From positions 1-7,749 of the forward strand of contig CAUBHZ010000070.1 in the NCBI GenBank assembly GCA_958435885.1: DNA of 7,749 bases. Direction: 5' to 3'. Of this stretch, positions 1 through 5,517 are shown one piece after another (the first letter of the stretch is position 1; every line of letters begins with the position of its first letter). The notes under the pieces are model-generated. The model searched no databases. It was not told the DNA's origin and saw nothing but the letters and a program-made list of their open reading frames with translations. The position numbers and the translations under genes are program-made. This DNA is from an uncultured Intestinimonas sp. (GTDB taxonomy: Bacteria > Bacillota_A > Clostridia > Oscillospirales > Oscillospiraceae).

Positions 1-1142
1 ACGCCACCGTCACCACCATCGCCCCCACCGGCACCCTGTCCATCATCGCCGGGGTGTCCAGCGGCGTGGAGCCGGTCTTCGCCTACGCCTATATCCGCAA
101 CGTCATGGACAGCACCCACCTCATCGAGACCAACGGCATCCTGAAGCAGGCCCTGCTGGATCGGGGCCTCTACTCCGAGGCGCTGATGCAGGCCATCGTG
201 GAGCAGGGCACCCTGGCCCACGTGGACGGCATCCCCGAGGACATGAAGAAGGTCTTTGTGTGCGCCCACGACGTCTCCCCCATCTGGCACGTGAAGATGC
301 AGGCCGCCTTCCAGGCCTTCACCGACAACGCCGTGAGCAAAACGGTGAACTTCCCCAACGCCGCCACCCGGGAAGAGGTGGCCGAGGTCTACCGCCTGGC
401 CTACGAGCTGGGGTGCAAGGGCACCACCATCTACCGGGACGGCAGCCGGGACGAGCAGGTGCTCAACATCGGCAAGGTCAACGACGGCAAGACTGACGGC
501 GGTAAGGCCGAGGACAAGACTCTGCCCGACCATGTGGAGAAGCTGCTGGAATCCAGCTGTGACTCCACCGCCTGCCTGCTGCGCAACGGCTCCATCCTGC
601 CCCGTCCCCGCCCCGACGTCACCATGGGCTACACCGAGAAGGTGAAGATCGGCTGCGGCAAGCTCTTCATCACCGTCAACTACGACGAGCAGGGCATCTG
701 CGAGGTCTTCACCAACACCGGCCGGGCCGGCGGCTGTCCCTCCCAGTCGGAGGCCACCGCCCGCCTGGTGTCCATCGCCCTGCGCTCCGGCGTGGACAGC
801 GACGAGATCATCACCCAGCTCAAGGGCATCCGCTGCCCCTCCTGCCTGCGCCAGCCCGGCGTGCCCGTGACCTCCTGCCCCGACGCCATCGCCAAGGCCA
901 TCGAGAAGGTCATGAAGACCGCCCAGACCAACGCCCCCCTGCCCCCCTGCCCGGCCCCCGTCCACGCCGCCCCCGTGGCTGCCCAGCCCGGTGTTCCCCA
1001 GGGCGCCCGCGGCCCTCTCAGCCCGGACATGACCCCCGCCGAGGCCAAGCTGGCCAAGTTCTGCCCCGAGTGCGGCAGCCCTCTGGAGCATGAGGGTGGC
1101 TGCGTCACCTGCCGGGACTGCGGCTACTCCAAGTGCGGCTGA
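1..1142 (+). CDS. nrdJ: Adenosylcobalamin-dependent (class II) ribonucleotide reductase, C-terminal part (5' end outside window)
   Basis: Reduces ribonucleotides to deoxyribonucleotides with a cobalamin-derived radical, so it needs no oxygen. The frame is open from base 3, giving about 379 visible residues. The first codons read ATVTTIAPTGTLSII, the conserved PTGT substrate-phosphate loop, followed by IAGVSSGVEP. The GTG at 54 lies inside that block and is not a start. Next comes VSKTVNFPNAAT...GCKGTTIYRDGSR (about bases 336-446), the end of the catalytic barrel. A TSCPD domain follows (about 612-911, with GGCPSQSEA and VTSCPD), then a Pro/Ala-rich linker (about 930-1030). The end is a Cys-rich tail from 1062: CPEC, CVTC, then C-GYSK-C. 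The terminal C-x4-C matches the spacing of the thioredoxin-reduced shuttle pair known in class II enzymes (inference by analogy). The stop is TGA at 1140-1142, followed by a strong terminator. Arginine codons are mainly CGC/CGG. Confidence 0.95.
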   Translation, partial: ATVTTIAPTGTLSIIAGVSSGVEPVFAYAYIRNVMDSTHLIETNGILKQALLDRGLYSEALMQAIVEQGTLAHVDGIPEDMKKVFVCAHDVSPIWHVKMQAAFQAFTDNAVSKTVNFPNAATREEVAEVYRLAYELGCKGTTIYRDGSRDEQVLNIGKVNDGKTDGGKAEDKTLPDHVEKLLESSCDSTACLLRNGSILPRPRPDVTMGYTEKVKIGCGKLFITVNYDEQGICEVFTNTGRAGGCPSQSEATARLVSIALRSGVDSDEIITQLKGIRCPSCLRQPGVPVTSCPDAIAKAIEKVMKTAQTNAPLPPCPAPVHAAPVAAQPGVPQGARGPLSPDMTPAEAKLAKFCPECGSPLEHEGGCVTCRDCGYSKCG

Positions 1143-1160
1143 GTTTTCCCACATCCCATA

Positions 1161-1196
1161 AAAATGCCCCCGGAGCACGAGCTCCGGGGGCATTTT
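1161..1196 (+). terminator. Rho-independent terminator of nrdJ
   Basis: A perfect 16-bp inverted repeat: AAAATGCCCCCGGAGC (1161-1176), loop ACGA, then its exact complement (1181-1196) ending in TTTT. It begins 18 nt after the nrdJ stop codon. The A/T ends make the hairpin usable in both directions, but only nrdJ reads into it within the window. Confidence 0.93.
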
Positions 1197-1262
1197 CGTC
1201 ATAGCGTGGGACAAGGGCGCATATACATGCTTCCAGGAACCAAGGAGAGGTGGAGGTAGCAT

Positions 1263-1889
1263 ATGCGGACAACCTGGAATGAAAATCACGCCGTCCTCCG
1301 GGGGACGGCGGCGGCGGAGCCGGTCTTTTCCCACACCAACCACGGCGTGGACTTTTTCGTCTTTCCCCTGTCGGTCCCCCGGCTGTCGGGCACGGAGGAC
1401 CGGCTCAACGTGCTGGTCCCCCAGTCCCTGCTGGAGGAACACGCTCTGACCCCCGGACAGCGGGTGGAGGTGGCGGGGGAGGTGCGCACCTTCAACAACC
1501 GCACCGGACCCGGCAGCCGGCTGGTCATCACCCTGCTGGCCCGCACCCTGGCCCACACGGAGGAGCCCCCCTGCAACCAGCTCACCCTCTCCGGGGTGCT
1601 GTGCAAGCCCCCGGTGCTGCGGCGCACTCCGCTGGGCCGGGAGATCTGCGACCTGATGCTGGCGGTGAACCGGCGCTACGGCCGGGCGGACTATCTGCCC
1701 TGCATCACCTGGGGCGCCCTGGCCCAGCGGTGCGGCGGTCTCGCCGTGGGGGACTGCGTGGAGCTGGAAGGGCGGCTCCAGAGCCGGGTCTACCAGAAGG
1801 TGGTTGGCGGGGTCACCCAGGAGCGCACCGCCTTCGAGGTGTCGGTGACCACCCTGACCCCGGTGGCTCCGGCGGCCGCCTCCGGCTGA
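1263..1889 (+). CDS. Tandem OB-fold single-stranded DNA-binding protein (SSB-like)
   Basis: A 208-residue protein likely to bind single-stranded DNA in the cytoplasm. The second half (about residues 104-200) is a recognisable SSB OB fold: NQLTLSGVLCKPPVLRRTPLG, then LMLAVNRRYG, then ADYLPCITWGALAQ, then VELEGRLQSRVYQ. Residues 5-97 look like a second, diverged OB fold (HAVLRGTAAAEP ... VFPLSVPRLSG ... VEVAGEVRTFNNR). The protein ends VAPAAASG and lacks the acidic DDDIPF-type tip through which housekeeping SSB recruits partners, so it is probably not the main replicative SSB. The ATG at 1263 follows GGAGG with a 6-nt gap, plus an upstream AAGGAGAGG at 1242-1250. It lies between two terminators; I see no convincing promoter in 1197-1262. 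Arginine codons are 13 CGG, 6 CGC and no CGT, so it is probably modestly expressed. Similar proteins exist in Clostridia (recollection, not searched); the exact role is unknown to me. Confidence 0.85.
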   Translation: MRTTWNENHAVLRGTAAAEPVFSHTNHGVDFFVFPLSVPRLSGTEDRLNVLVPQSLLEEHALTPGQRVEVAGEVRTFNNRTGPGSRLVITLLARTLAHTEEPPCNQLTLSGVLCKPPVLRRTPLGREICDLMLAVNRRYGRADYLPCITWGALAQRCGGLAVGDCVELEGRLQSRVYQKVVGGVTQERTAFEVSVTTLTPVAPAAASG

Positions 1890-1894
1890 ACGAA

Positions 1895-1924
1895 AAGGAA
1901 GGGGCGCTTCCGCGTCCCTTCCTT
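1895..1924. terminator. Hairpin terminator between convergent ssb-like gene and ABC operon
   Basis: Arms AAGGAAGGGGCG (1895-1906) and CGTCCCTTCCTT (1913-1924) pair over 12 bp with one G-T wobble, around loop CTTCCG. It sits 5 nt after the ssb-like stop and 33 nt beyond the ABC ATPase stop. The run of Ts follows the stem on the minus strand (complement of AAAA at 1893-1896), so it fits best as the ABC-operon terminator. It may also stop plus-strand transcription less efficiently. Confidence 0.75.
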
Positions 1925-1957
1925 AAACAAAACAATCAATGATGGCGGCAGCTCCGG

Positions 1958-2743
1958 TCACTGCTCGGCGTACCGGGCCAAAAACTGCCGGGTCCGCTCC
2001 TGTCTGGGGTGCTCGATGACCTCCCGGGCGGAACCCTGCTCCACGATGACGCCGCTGTCCATGAAGATGACCTGGTCGGCCACATCCCGGGCGAAGGCCA
2101 TCTCGTGGGTGACGATGATCATGGTGGTCTTCTGCTCGGCCAGCCCCCGGATGACCCGCAGCACCTCCCCGGTGAGCTCCGGGTCCAGTGCGGAGGTGGG
2201 CTCGTCGAAGCAGAGGATGTCGGGGCTCAGGGCCAGGGCCCGGGCGATGGCCACCCGCTGCTGCTGTCCGCCGGAGAGCTGGTGGGGGTAGTGGCCCGCC
2301 CGGTCGCTAAGGCCCATCTGGGCCAGGAGGGACAGGCCCTCTTCCCGGATCTCCTCCAGAATGGCCTTTTTGTTCTGCTTGAAGTCGGGCCGCTCCTGGC
2401 TCAGAAGCTCCTTGGCCAGGGTGACGTTCTGGAGGGCGGTATACTGGGGAAAGAGGTTGAAGGACTGGAAGACCAGTCCGAAGTGGAGCCGCTTTTTCCG
2501 CACCTCCTCCTCCCGGTGGGTGGCGGGGTCGGCGGCGTCAAAGAGCTTCTCCCCGTTGACCAGGATTCTACCCTGGTCGGGCTTCTCCAGAAAGTTGAGG
2601 CAGCGGAGCAGGGTGGTCTTGCCGGAGCCGGAGGAGCCGATGATGGCCAGGGCCTGGCCCTGGTCCAGGGAAAAGCTGATATCCTCCAGCACCCGGGTCG
2701 CCCCAAAGTGTTTTTCGATGTGCTGTACGTCCAGAATGGGCAT
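1958..2743 (-). CDS. Polar amino acid ABC transporter, ATP-binding protein (GlnQ/HisP family)
   Basis: The cytoplasmic ATPase that powers the importer encoded just upstream. All ABC motifs are intact in the 261 residues: Walker A GSSGSGKT (36-43, Lys42), Q-loop Gln93, signature LSGGQ (156-160), Walker B ILCFDE (176-181), D-loop SALD (184-187) and switch His213 (VTHEMAFARD). It is about 20 residues longer than the usual 240. The extra length is mostly charged sequence around residues 68-85 and 112-140, which does not interrupt a motif. The ATG at 2743 has a consensus TAAGGAGGT ribosome site 7 nt upstream that contains the permease stop codon. The 13-nt gap implies translational coupling. It is the last gene of the operon. 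The ligand cannot be deduced from the ATPase. Confidence 0.95.
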   Translation of the reverse strand: MPILDVQHIEKHFGATRVLEDISFSLDQGQALAIIGSSGSGKTTLLRCLNFLEKPDQGRILVNGEKLFDAADPATHREEEVRKKRLHFGLVFQSFNLFPQYTALQNVTLAKELLSQERPDFKQNKKAILEEIREEGLSLLAQMGLSDRAGHYPHQLSGGQQQRVAIARALALSPDILCFDEPTSALDPELTGEVLRVIRGLAEQKTTMIIVTHEMAFARDVADQVIFMDSGVIVEQGSAREVIEHPRQERTRQFLARYAEQ

Positions 2744-2756
2744 GGGGCAAACCTCC

Positions 2757-3395
2757 TTACTTAAAGTAGTCCATCTTCTTCTCGCACCAGCCCAGCAGCA
2801 GGGTGAGGATGCCGCTGATGGCCAGGTAGAACACGGCGGTGTAGAAGAGCGGCCAGATCATGCCCTTTTTGATGTAGGACTCACCCATCCAGATGATCTC
2901 GTACACCGAGATGACCCGCACCAGGGCGGTGTCCTTCACCAGGGTGATGAACTCGTTGCCCAGCGGCGGCACGATGCGCTTGATGACCTGGAGCAGGGTA
3001 ACCTTGAAGAAGATCTGGGACCGGGTCATGCCCAGCACCAGACCGGCCTCCCGCTGGCCCACGGGCACCCCCTGGATGCCGCCCCGAAAGATCTCGGAGA
3101 AGTAACAGGCATAGTTGATGACGAAGGTCACCACCGCCGCGGTGAACCGGGGCAGCAGAGGCAGGCCGAACATCAGGCCGGGACCGTAGAACACGATCAT
3201 GATCTGGAGCATCAGGGGGGTACCCCGGACGATCCAGACGATGGTCTTGACCACCGTGCGCAGGGGAGCGCACCGGCTCATGGAGCCGAAGGAGATGATG
3301 AGGCCCAGGGGCAGGGCAAAGAGCAGGGTGAGGGCAAATAGCTCCAGGGTGACCACAAGCCCCTCCAGCAGGGTGAGGGATACAGACAGCAGCAT
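2757..3395 (-). CDS. Polar amino acid ABC transporter, permease (HisM/GlnP family)
   Basis: An inner-membrane channel subunit, 212 residues from the start chosen here. Hydrophobic spans lie at about 12-37, 52-79, 84-100, 142-165 and 181-202, the usual five-helix layout. The EAA loop that docks on the ATPase is visible around 109-141 (GQREAGLVLGM, then KVTLLQVIKRIVPPLGNEFI). With only one permease gene, the transporter probably uses a homodimer. I start at ATG 3395 because AGAGAGG lies 8 nt upstream and the peptide runs straight into helix 1. An in-frame ATG at 3440 would add 15 residues, but it falls in a hairpin loop and has no ribosome site. The gene follows the binding-protein gene after 85 nt and its stop overlaps the ATPase ribosome site. 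Confidence 0.94.
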   Translation of the reverse strand: MLLSVSLTLLEGLVVTLELFALTLLFALPLGLIISFGSMSRCAPLRTVVKTIVWIVRGTPLMLQIMIVFYGPGLMFGLPLLPRFTAAVVTFVINYACYFSEIFRGGIQGVPVGQREAGLVLGMTRSQIFFKVTLLQVIKRIVPPLGNEFITLVKDTALVRVISVYEIIWMGESYIKKGMIWPLFYTAVFYLAISGILTLLLGWCEKKMDYFK

Positions 3396-3421
3396 AGGCT
3401 TTTCCTCTCTATAGTCAGGGA

Positions 3422-3451
3422 GAGGCAGAGAGCCATACAACTCTCTGCCTC
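3422..3451 (-). promoter_or_regulatory. Intercistronic hairpin between binding-protein and permease genes
   Basis: Perfect 11-bp arms GAGGCAGAGAG (3422-3432) and CTCTCTGCCTC (3441-3451) around an 8-nt loop; an A-A mismatch then allows three more weak pairs. No T-run follows on the minus strand, so it is unlikely to be a full terminator. In solute-binding-protein operons such stems often protect or partly terminate the upstream message, raising the binding protein over the membrane parts. That role is inference here. Confidence 0.7.
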
Positions 3452-3480
3452 ACTCCCGCAGAATATGCGTTGTTCCGTTG

Positions 3481-4329
3481 TTACTTCTCGATGACGGACT
3501 CCTGCACACCGTAGGTGGTGGCGGTCTCCATGACGGTGCCGTCGGCGTAGGCGGAGGCCCAGAACTCGTTGAAGGCGTCCACCAGGTCGGAGCCCTTGCG
3601 GAAGGCCACGCCGTACTCCTCATCGTTGAGCTGCACGGTGTAGGTGAGATCGGGATAGCTGGTGCCCTCGCCGATCATGGCGCCCGCCATCAGCAGGTCG
3701 ATGACGCAGGCGTCGGAGGCGCCGGAGGCAACCTCCAGCAGGGCGTCGGCCTGGGTGGGCTTGGCCACGTAGCTGAGGCCCAGCGCATCCAGCTGCTCGG
3801 CGCCGGCGGAGCCGTTCTCCACGGCGAAGTTGAGTCCGCTCAGGCTCTCCACGGTCTGGTAGTCCTCCGCCTTATCCACGGGGACCACCACCACCTGGCC
3901 GTTGCGGCAATAGGGCTCGGAGACGGAGGCTCCGGCCTCCACCTCATCGTTGATGGTCATGCCGTTCCAGATGACGTCGATGCCCTTGGTGTCCAGCTCC
4001 ATGAGCTTGTTGTCCCAGTTGATCTCCAGGAACTCCACATCCACGCCCAGGCTCTCGGCAAAGGCCTTGGCCATGTCGGCGTCGAAGCCGATCCACTCGC
4101 CGTTCTCGTCCTTGTAATCCATGGGGGCGAAGTCGGTCATGCCCACCACCAGGGTGCCCTTGTCCTGGACGTAGGCCAGGTCGCTCTCGGCGCCGGTCTC
4201 AGCGGGAGCAGTGGTCTCGGGGGCGTCGCTCGCGGGCGCGGGGGTGGCGGAGCTGCCGCCGGAGCAGGCGGCCAGGGAGAAGCACAGAGACAGGGCCAGC
4301 ACAGAGGCGGCCAGACGTTTCTTCCTCAT
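3481..4329 (-). CDS. Amino acid-type ABC transporter substrate-binding lipoprotein (SBP_bac_3 family)
   Basis: A lipid-anchored extracellular receptor that delivers ligand to the permease. From ATG 4329 it has 282 residues: a basic N-terminus (MRKKRL), a hydrophobic segment and lipobox LAAC with Cys22 as the acylated residue. A Ser/Pro/Ala/Thr linker follows (23-49), then a periplasmic-binding-protein type II fold (about 50-282: GTLVVGMTDFAPMDY, IGFDADMAKAF, IDVIWNGMTI, VSEPY, LNFAVENGSAG). In the usual GMTITxER motif, Arg binds the ligand carboxylate; here the aligned stretch is GMTINDEV, with Val130. The ligand is therefore uncertain. GGAGGA at 4344-4339 lies 9 nt upstream of the start. A longer reading from ATG 4392 is rejected because that codon lies in the promoter -10 box. 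It is the first gene of the operon. Confidence 0.93.
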   Translation of the reverse strand: MRKKRLAASVLALSLCFSLAACSGGSSATPAPASDAPETTAPAETGAESDLAYVQDKGTLVVGMTDFAPMDYKDENGEWIGFDADMAKAFAESLGVDVEFLEINWDNKLMELDTKGIDVIWNGMTINDEVEAGASVSEPYCRNGQVVVVPVDKAEDYQTVESLSGLNFAVENGSAGAEQLDALGLSYVAKPTQADALLEVASGASDACVIDLLMAGAMIGEGTSYPDLTYTVQLNDEEYGVAFRKGSDLVDAFNEFWASAYADGTVMETATTYGVQESVIEK

Positions 4330-4390
4330 GGTTTCAGATCCTCCGTTTATGTATTGTGTTGTGGCACCGGGCCTTGCCCGTTGCTTTAAC

Positions 4391-4419
4391 ATATTACCAC
4401 GATAAATCGCCGATGTAAA
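4391..4419 (-). promoter_or_regulatory. Sigma-A-type promoter of the ABC importer operon
   Basis: On the minus strand, -35 TTTACA (complement of 4414-4419) and -10 TAATAT (complement of 4391-4396) are separated by exactly 17 bp. Each box is one mismatch from consensus. Transcription would begin near 4384, giving a 5' leader of about 55 nt before the binding-protein ATG at 4329. Confidence 0.82.
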
Positions 4420-4428
4420 GAGGAAAGT

Positions 4429-4442
4429 GGGCCTTTCGGCCC
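4429..4442. repeat. Short GC-rich inverted repeat upstream of the ABC promoter
   Basis: GGGCC (4429-4433), TTTC loop, GGCCC (4438-4442). It lies about 10 nt upstream of the minus-strand -35 box. It could be an operator half or part of a dispersed intergenic palindrome; the sequence alone does not decide. Confidence 0.5.
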
Positions 4443-4473
4443 TACAGTTGTGTTGCCTAGTTTTGTGCCCTGC

Positions 4474-4495
4474 TCTTTGTGCGAAATGACAAAGA
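4474..4495. promoter_or_regulatory. Candidate operator: inverted repeat between divergent promoters
   Basis: TCTTTGT (4474-4480), an 8-nt spacer, then its exact complement ACAAAGA (4489-4495). The 22-nt palindrome lies about 55-60 nt upstream of both -35 boxes, where an activator could serve either promoter. A partial direct copy TTTGTGC occurs at 4462-4468 and again at 4476-4482. It resembles a Rex site (TTGT...ACAA) only loosely, since the inner spacing is 8 rather than 10. The regulator is unknown. Confidence 0.4.
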
Positions 4496-4552
4496 AAGCC
4501 GTGCTCACCTCAAAAAAATGCTAAAATTGTGGTAGCACCAATGCTTTTTCGA

Positions 4553-4581
4553 TTGACAATCCGTCCGGCCCGGTATATGAT
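4553..4581 (+). promoter_or_regulatory. Sigma-A-type promoter of the etfBA-acyl-CoA dehydrogenase operon
   Basis: A perfect -35 TTGACA (4553-4558), a 17-bp spacer and -10 TATGAT (4576-4581), one base from consensus. A T-rich stretch at 4544-4549 lies just upstream of the -35 and could act like an UP element. Transcription should start near 4588. The near-consensus strength fits a highly expressed catabolic operon. Confidence 0.9.
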
Positions 4582-4611
4582 GATTTACGGGAAAAATGGC
4601 TTTGGACAGGT

Positions 4612-4671
4612 GCGCCCATCCGTGGGCGCGGGCTTGAAAAACGCCATGAGACAGGTCCTATGCCGGTCTCA
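4612..4671 (+). promoter_or_regulatory. Structured 5' leader of etfB (two hairpins)
   Basis: Within the leader (about 4588-4696), stem 1 is GCGCCCA (4612-4618) with TGGGCGC (4623-4629), loop TCCG. Stem 2 is TGAGAC (4647-4652) with GTCTCA (4666-4671), extended inward by an A-G mismatch and GG/CC. Stem 2 ends 11 nt before the AGGAGG ribosome site and is followed by A6, not a T-run, so it is not a plus-strand terminator. Either may affect mRNA stability or translation. I recognise no known riboswitch. Confidence 0.5.
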
Positions 4672-4696
4672 AAAAACGTAATAGGAGGAAACAGAA

Positions 4697-5500
4697 ATGA
4701 ACATGCTTGTTTGCGTCAAGCAGGTGCCGGATACGACCGAAATCAAGATCGATCCGGTCAAGAACACCTTGATCCGCGAAGGCGTGCCCAGCATCGTCAA
4801 CCCCTTTGACGGTTATGCTCTGGAAGCCGCTGCCCGGATCAAGGACAAGGACCCCAGCGCCAAGATCGTGGTGCTCTCCATGGGCCCCGAGCAGGCGAAG
4901 GCCGCTCTGAAGGAGTGCCTGGCCATCGCCGCCGATAAGGCTTACCTGGTGTCCGGCCGCGCCTTTGGCGGTTCCGACACCCTGGCCACCAGCTACATCA
5001 TTTCCGAGGCCATCAAGAAGGTGGAGGAGATCGAGGGCAAGTTCGACGTGATCTTCTGCGGCAAGCAGGCCATCGACGGCGACACCGCTCAGGTCGGCCC
5101 CGAGATCGCTGAGCACCTGAACTATCCCCAGGTCACCTACGGCCTGGAGGCCGAGGTGGACGGCGACACCATCAAGGTGAAGAAGGAAGTCGAGGAGGGC
5201 GTCGAGGTCATCGCTGCCAAGATGCCTGCCGTGGTGACCTTCACCAAGCCCGCCTGGGATCCCCGTTACCCCACCATCAAGCGTAAGATGGCCGCCAACC
5301 GTGCCGAGATCCCCGTTCTGGGCGAGGACGCGTTCCCCGACATCGACACCACCCGTATCGGCCTGAAGGGTTCCCCCACCCACGTGAAGAAGACCTTCGT
5401 GCCCCAGAAGAAGAGCGGCGGCGTGAAGATCAAGGAAGAGACCGCTGAGGATTCTGCCAAGAAGCTGTTCCAGATGCTCAGCGACGCCAGCATTATCTGA
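4697..5500 (+). CDS. etfB: Electron transfer flavoprotein, beta subunit
   Basis: With EtfA it forms the FAD-carrying heterodimer that exchanges electrons with acyl-CoA dehydrogenase. In clostridial Bcd-Etf complexes it takes NADH electrons and splits them between crotonyl-CoA and ferredoxin. The 267 residues match full-length EtfB: MNMLVCVKQVPD at the start, VNPFDGYALEAA (34-45), nucleotide-binding segment CGKQAIDGDTAQVGP (121-135), and FTKPAWDPRYPTIK (182-195) before the helical tail that packs on EtfA. DGDTAQVGP is typical of clostridial bifurcating-type EtfB (from memory); bifurcation itself is inferred. The ATG at 4697 has AGGAGG 8 nt upstream; an ATG two codons later is less well placed. 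It is the first gene after the strong promoter, with 17 nt to etfA. Four of seven Arg codons are CGT, unlike the nrdJ and ssb-like genes. Confidence 0.96.
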   Translation: MNMLVCVKQVPDTTEIKIDPVKNTLIREGVPSIVNPFDGYALEAAARIKDKDPSAKIVVLSMGPEQAKAALKECLAIAADKAYLVSGRAFGGSDTLATSYIISEAIKKVEEIEGKFDVIFCGKQAIDGDTAQVGPEIAEHLNYPQVTYGLEAEVDGDTIKVKKEVEEGVEVIAAKMPAVVTFTKPAWDPRYPTIKRKMAANRAEIPVLGEDAFPDIDTTRIGLKGSPTHVKKTFVPQKKSGGVKIKEETAEDSAKKLFQMLSDASII

Positions 5501-5517
5501 GGGAGGGGGAGATTACA

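Larger units (their letters stand above)
4330..4696. other. Divergent control region between ABC importer and etf operon
   Basis: A non-coding stretch of 367 nt, more AT-rich than its flanks. It holds back-to-back promoters for the minus-strand ABC operon (-35 at 4419) and the plus-strand etf operon (-35 at 4553). Between them lie a GGGCC/GGCCC hairpin, a TCTTTGT/ACAAAGA inverted repeat and A/T runs. Downstream is a leader of about 110 nt with two hairpins before etfB. I see no gene in it; the only open frames are 11-13 codons without good ribosome sites. Confidence 0.85.

Noticed and set aside
54..56. GTG at 54 as a start codon
   Set aside because: It encodes the Val of the conserved IAGVSSGVEP block of class II ribonucleotide reductase, whose frame is open to the window edge.
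1197..1262. A promoter for the ssb-like gene (TATACA at 1222-1227)
   Set aside because: The -10-like box has no credible -35 at 16-18 bp (TCATAG there), so I do not list it, although some promoter is expected after the nrdJ terminator.
2361..3341. Plus-strand open frame across the permease and ATPase genes
   Set aside because: It spans two genes antisense, with Arg/Ser-rich then Gln/Asp/His-rich low-complexity sequence. It is a shadow of the ABC operon.
3478..4389. Plus-strand open frame of 303 codons opposite the binding-protein gene
   Set aside because: It mirrors the binding-protein gene in an antisense frame and is rich in Gly/Val/His/Leu without motifs; the minus-strand gene has a lipobox and a known fold.
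4474..4495. Calling the palindrome a Rex operator
   Set aside because: Rex sites have TTGT and ACAA separated by about 10 nt with inner TAA/TTA or GAA/TTC. Here the separation is 8 and the inner bases do not match, so only a generic operator is proposed.
4596..4637. Thirteen-codon frame (MALDRCAHPWARA) early in the etfB leader
   Set aside because: It starts about 8 nt after the predicted transcript start with no room for a ribosome site. Chance occurrence is likelier.
4646..4681. Eleven-codon leader peptide frame (MRQVLCRSQKT) before etfB
   Set aside because: No ribosome site upstream, no run of a regulatory amino acid, and no terminator/antiterminator pair, so attenuation is not supported.
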